Below are positions 21,307 to 22,609 of a stretch of 22,609 nucleotides of DNA, in pieces. Under the pieces are notes generated by a model. It was not told where the DNA came from and did not search any database. It saw only the letters and a program-made list of their open reading frames with translations. A program made the translations under genes and the position numbers. Position 1 is the stretch's first letter. Each line of letters opens with the position of its first letter. Origin of the DNA: an uncultured beta proteobacterium (lineage in GTDB: Bacteria > Pseudomonadota > Gammaproteobacteria > Burkholderiales > Burkholderiaceae_C); contig CAILKA010000321.1 of NCBI GenBank assembly GCA_903834645.1, forward strand, positions 1 to 22,609, read 5' to 3'.

Positions 21307-22609
21307 TCAGGCTCCGCCGACTCCGGGGCGATTCAGGCCCCAGGATGTCGGCAGCAACGCAGCGACATCGCGCTGCAGGTACCGATCATCCAGCAGCCAG
21401 AGCCAGCCGCGATCCTCCGGGGTGCGCAGCACGCGCCCGGCCGCCTGCACCACCTTCTGCATGGCGGGGACGAGATCGGCGTACCCGTGATCGCCGCCGA
21501 AGAGCTTCTCGAGGCGCGCCTTGAACTGTTCCTGGATGAGTGAGACAGGCGGCAGACCGAGCGTGGCGATGAACGCGCCGATGAGCAAGGACCCCGGAAG
21601 ATCGACACCCTCGGCGAACACACCGCCCAGCACGGCGAAACCGACGCCTCGTCCATCGCGTTGAAACTCCCCGAGAAACGCCTGGCGCGCCTGCGCGCCC
21701 ATGCGCCGGTCCTGGCGCCACTGCGGGATGCTCGGGTGGCGTTGCGCGAGACAAGCTGCCACCTTGTCCAGATAGTCGAAGCTGCTGAAAAACGCCAGAT
21801 AGTTGCCGGGGTGCTCTTGGTACTGCCGCGCGATGACGCCGACCAGCCTCCCGAGCGAGCGGTCCCGGTCCGTGTATCGGGTCGAGATCCCGCCGGCCAC
21901 CTGGACGGTGAGGTGCTCCGCAGGAAATGCCGGTGGCACATCGATCCAGGCCGTGTCCTCTGGCAAACCCAGCAACTGGATCGAGTAGTCAGGCGGCGAC
22001 AGCGTCGCAGAGAACAACGTGATGCTCTGCAGCGCCTTGAACCGCGGGCGCAGGAACACCGCCGGCGCCACATTGCGCACGCCCAGCACGACATCCCGCC
22101 CCTCTCCTTGACCCCCACCTGCAGGGTCACCGGGGCCGGGCTCGTTCCTGCGGATGTCGAACAGCGAGTGATCGCCGAGCGCTTCGACCAGCCGCGCGTA
22201 GCGCTGCAGCCCGAAGTGAAAGCTCAGCAACGATCCGACGGCCAACGGCTGCTGCTGGAAGTGCTCCGACAGCGCACCAGCCGCCGCCTGGAGGGCCTGG
22301 ATGAAGGCATCGGGCACCTCGTCTACCACCGCATGTGGCGCGGGCGAGTCCGCCGCCAGCGCCTGCGCCTCCTGGAGCAGGCGCTCCAGAGCCGAGCGAG
22401 CCGACGCCGGGGCCGCGGAGATCGCTGTCCGCAGCGCGTCCAGGGCCAGCTCGGCGCTGTACATCTGTCGCGTGCGCTCCACCAGGTTGTGTGCCTCGTC
22501 GACCAGCGCCGCCAGCTTCCAGTCCAGGGCCTGGAGGAGGCCCCAGAGCTGCCCGTTGCCGTCGAACAGGTGGTGCACATCGCCCACCAGCACGTCGGCC
22601 CAGCGCACG
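21307..22609 (-). CDS. DinG/Rad3-family ATP-dependent DNA helicase, C-terminal part (partial)
   Basis: This gene enters from the right edge, so its N-terminus with Walker A is missing; the visible 434 codons end at TGA (complement of 21307-21309). The DEAH box is in ALVDEAHNLVERTR, followed by MYSAEL, the XPD-like helical insert, LFSATLSPPDYS, the motif V region GVFAEGVDLPG and motif VI QAAGRVLRTPEDRG. This order identifies a superfamily 2 Rad3/DinG-type helicase, which unwinds DNA or R-loop structures in the cytoplasm. The GTG complementary to 22606-22608 is internal, not the start. It converges on the outer-membrane gene with a 55-base gap. The cysteines of a 4Fe-4S domain, if present, would lie outside the window. 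Confidence 0.9.
   Translation of the reverse strand, partial: VRWADVLVGDVHHLFDGNGQLWGLLQALDWKLAALVDEAHNLVERTRQMYSAELALDALRTAISAAPASARSALERLLQEAQALAADSPAPHAVVDEVPDAFIQALQAAAGALSEHFQQQPLAVGSLLSFHFGLQRYARLVEALGDHSLFDIRRNEPGPGDPAGGGQGEGRDVVLGVRNVAPAVFLRPRFKALQSITLFSATLSPPDYSIQLLGLPEDTAWIDVPPAFPAEHLTVQVAGGISTRYTDRDRSLGRLVGVIARQYQEHPGNYLAFFSSFDYLDKVAACLAQRHPSIPQWRQDRRMGAQARQAFLGEFQRDGRGVGFAVLGGVFAEGVDLPGSLLIGAFIATLGLPPVSLIQEQFKARLEKLFGGDHGYADLVPAMQKVVQAAGRVLRTPEDRGWLWLLDDRYLQRDVAALLPTSWGLNRPGVGGA

Overview
The window is high-GC DNA (roughly 70% by eye) with long in-frame GC-rich ORFs. It carries a Burkholderiales-like gene set: a MalK-type sugar transporter, an OmpR/EnvZ-type two-component pair, RsgA, a VF530 (DUF2132) protein, LemA with an M48 peptidase, and a DinG-type helicase. 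The best guess is a free-living, polysaccharide-using betaproteobacterium of the Rubrivivax/Leptothrix/Ideonella type. That placement is inference from protein style and composition only. No rRNA, tRNA, CRISPR array or intact insertion sequence was seen.

Layout. 1-3207 (+) is the end of a sugar-uptake operon: the tail of one permease, a second permease, the ATPase, and a lipoprotein GH5 endoglucanase-like enzyme translationally coupled to the ATPase. 3392-6702 (+) holds a response regulator, its histidine kinase, a periplasmic EF-hand protein and a cysteine-rich lipoprotein. 6790-8574 (+) is a lipoprotein alpha/beta hydrolase whose base composition is clearly lower in GC than its surroundings, so it was probably acquired. 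8575-9268 is largely gene-poor, with a possible small ORF and a dispersed repeat just before rsgA (9269-10336, +). rsgA ends inside a tandem pair of hairpins. 10455-13516 (+) is a cobalamin-type radical SAM protein with an unusual CX4CX2C cluster motif, followed by a beta-lactamase-fold serine hydrolase. 13582-14381 (-) is a coupled pair, VF530 protein then YgjP-like metallopeptidase. 14382-15228 contains a decayed GH43 C-terminus and the second copy of the dispersed repeat. 15229-17824 (+) is lemA plus a membrane M48 peptidase with a TerB-like tail. 17825-18350 holds a frameshifted ParE-type toxin remnant on the minus strand. 18351-21251 (+) is a large predicted outer-membrane protein joining a zinc peptidase domain, a propeller-like region and a C-terminal barrel. 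21307-22609 (-) is the C-terminal part of a DinG-family helicase that runs off the window.

Working together. The first block imports oligosaccharides released by the surface or periplasmic GH5 enzyme. The two-component pair sits directly upstream of an EF-hand protein, which suggests, but does not show, calcium-linked signalling. LemA with M48, the YgjP-like enzyme and the large outer-membrane peptidase give the window several envelope or protein-quality metalloproteases. I do not see one self-evident new multi-gene system. The strongest leads are the radical SAM/serine hydrolase pair, the three-module outer-membrane peptidase, the tandem hairpin at the rsgA stop codon and the dispersed repeat shared by rsgA and the lemA region.
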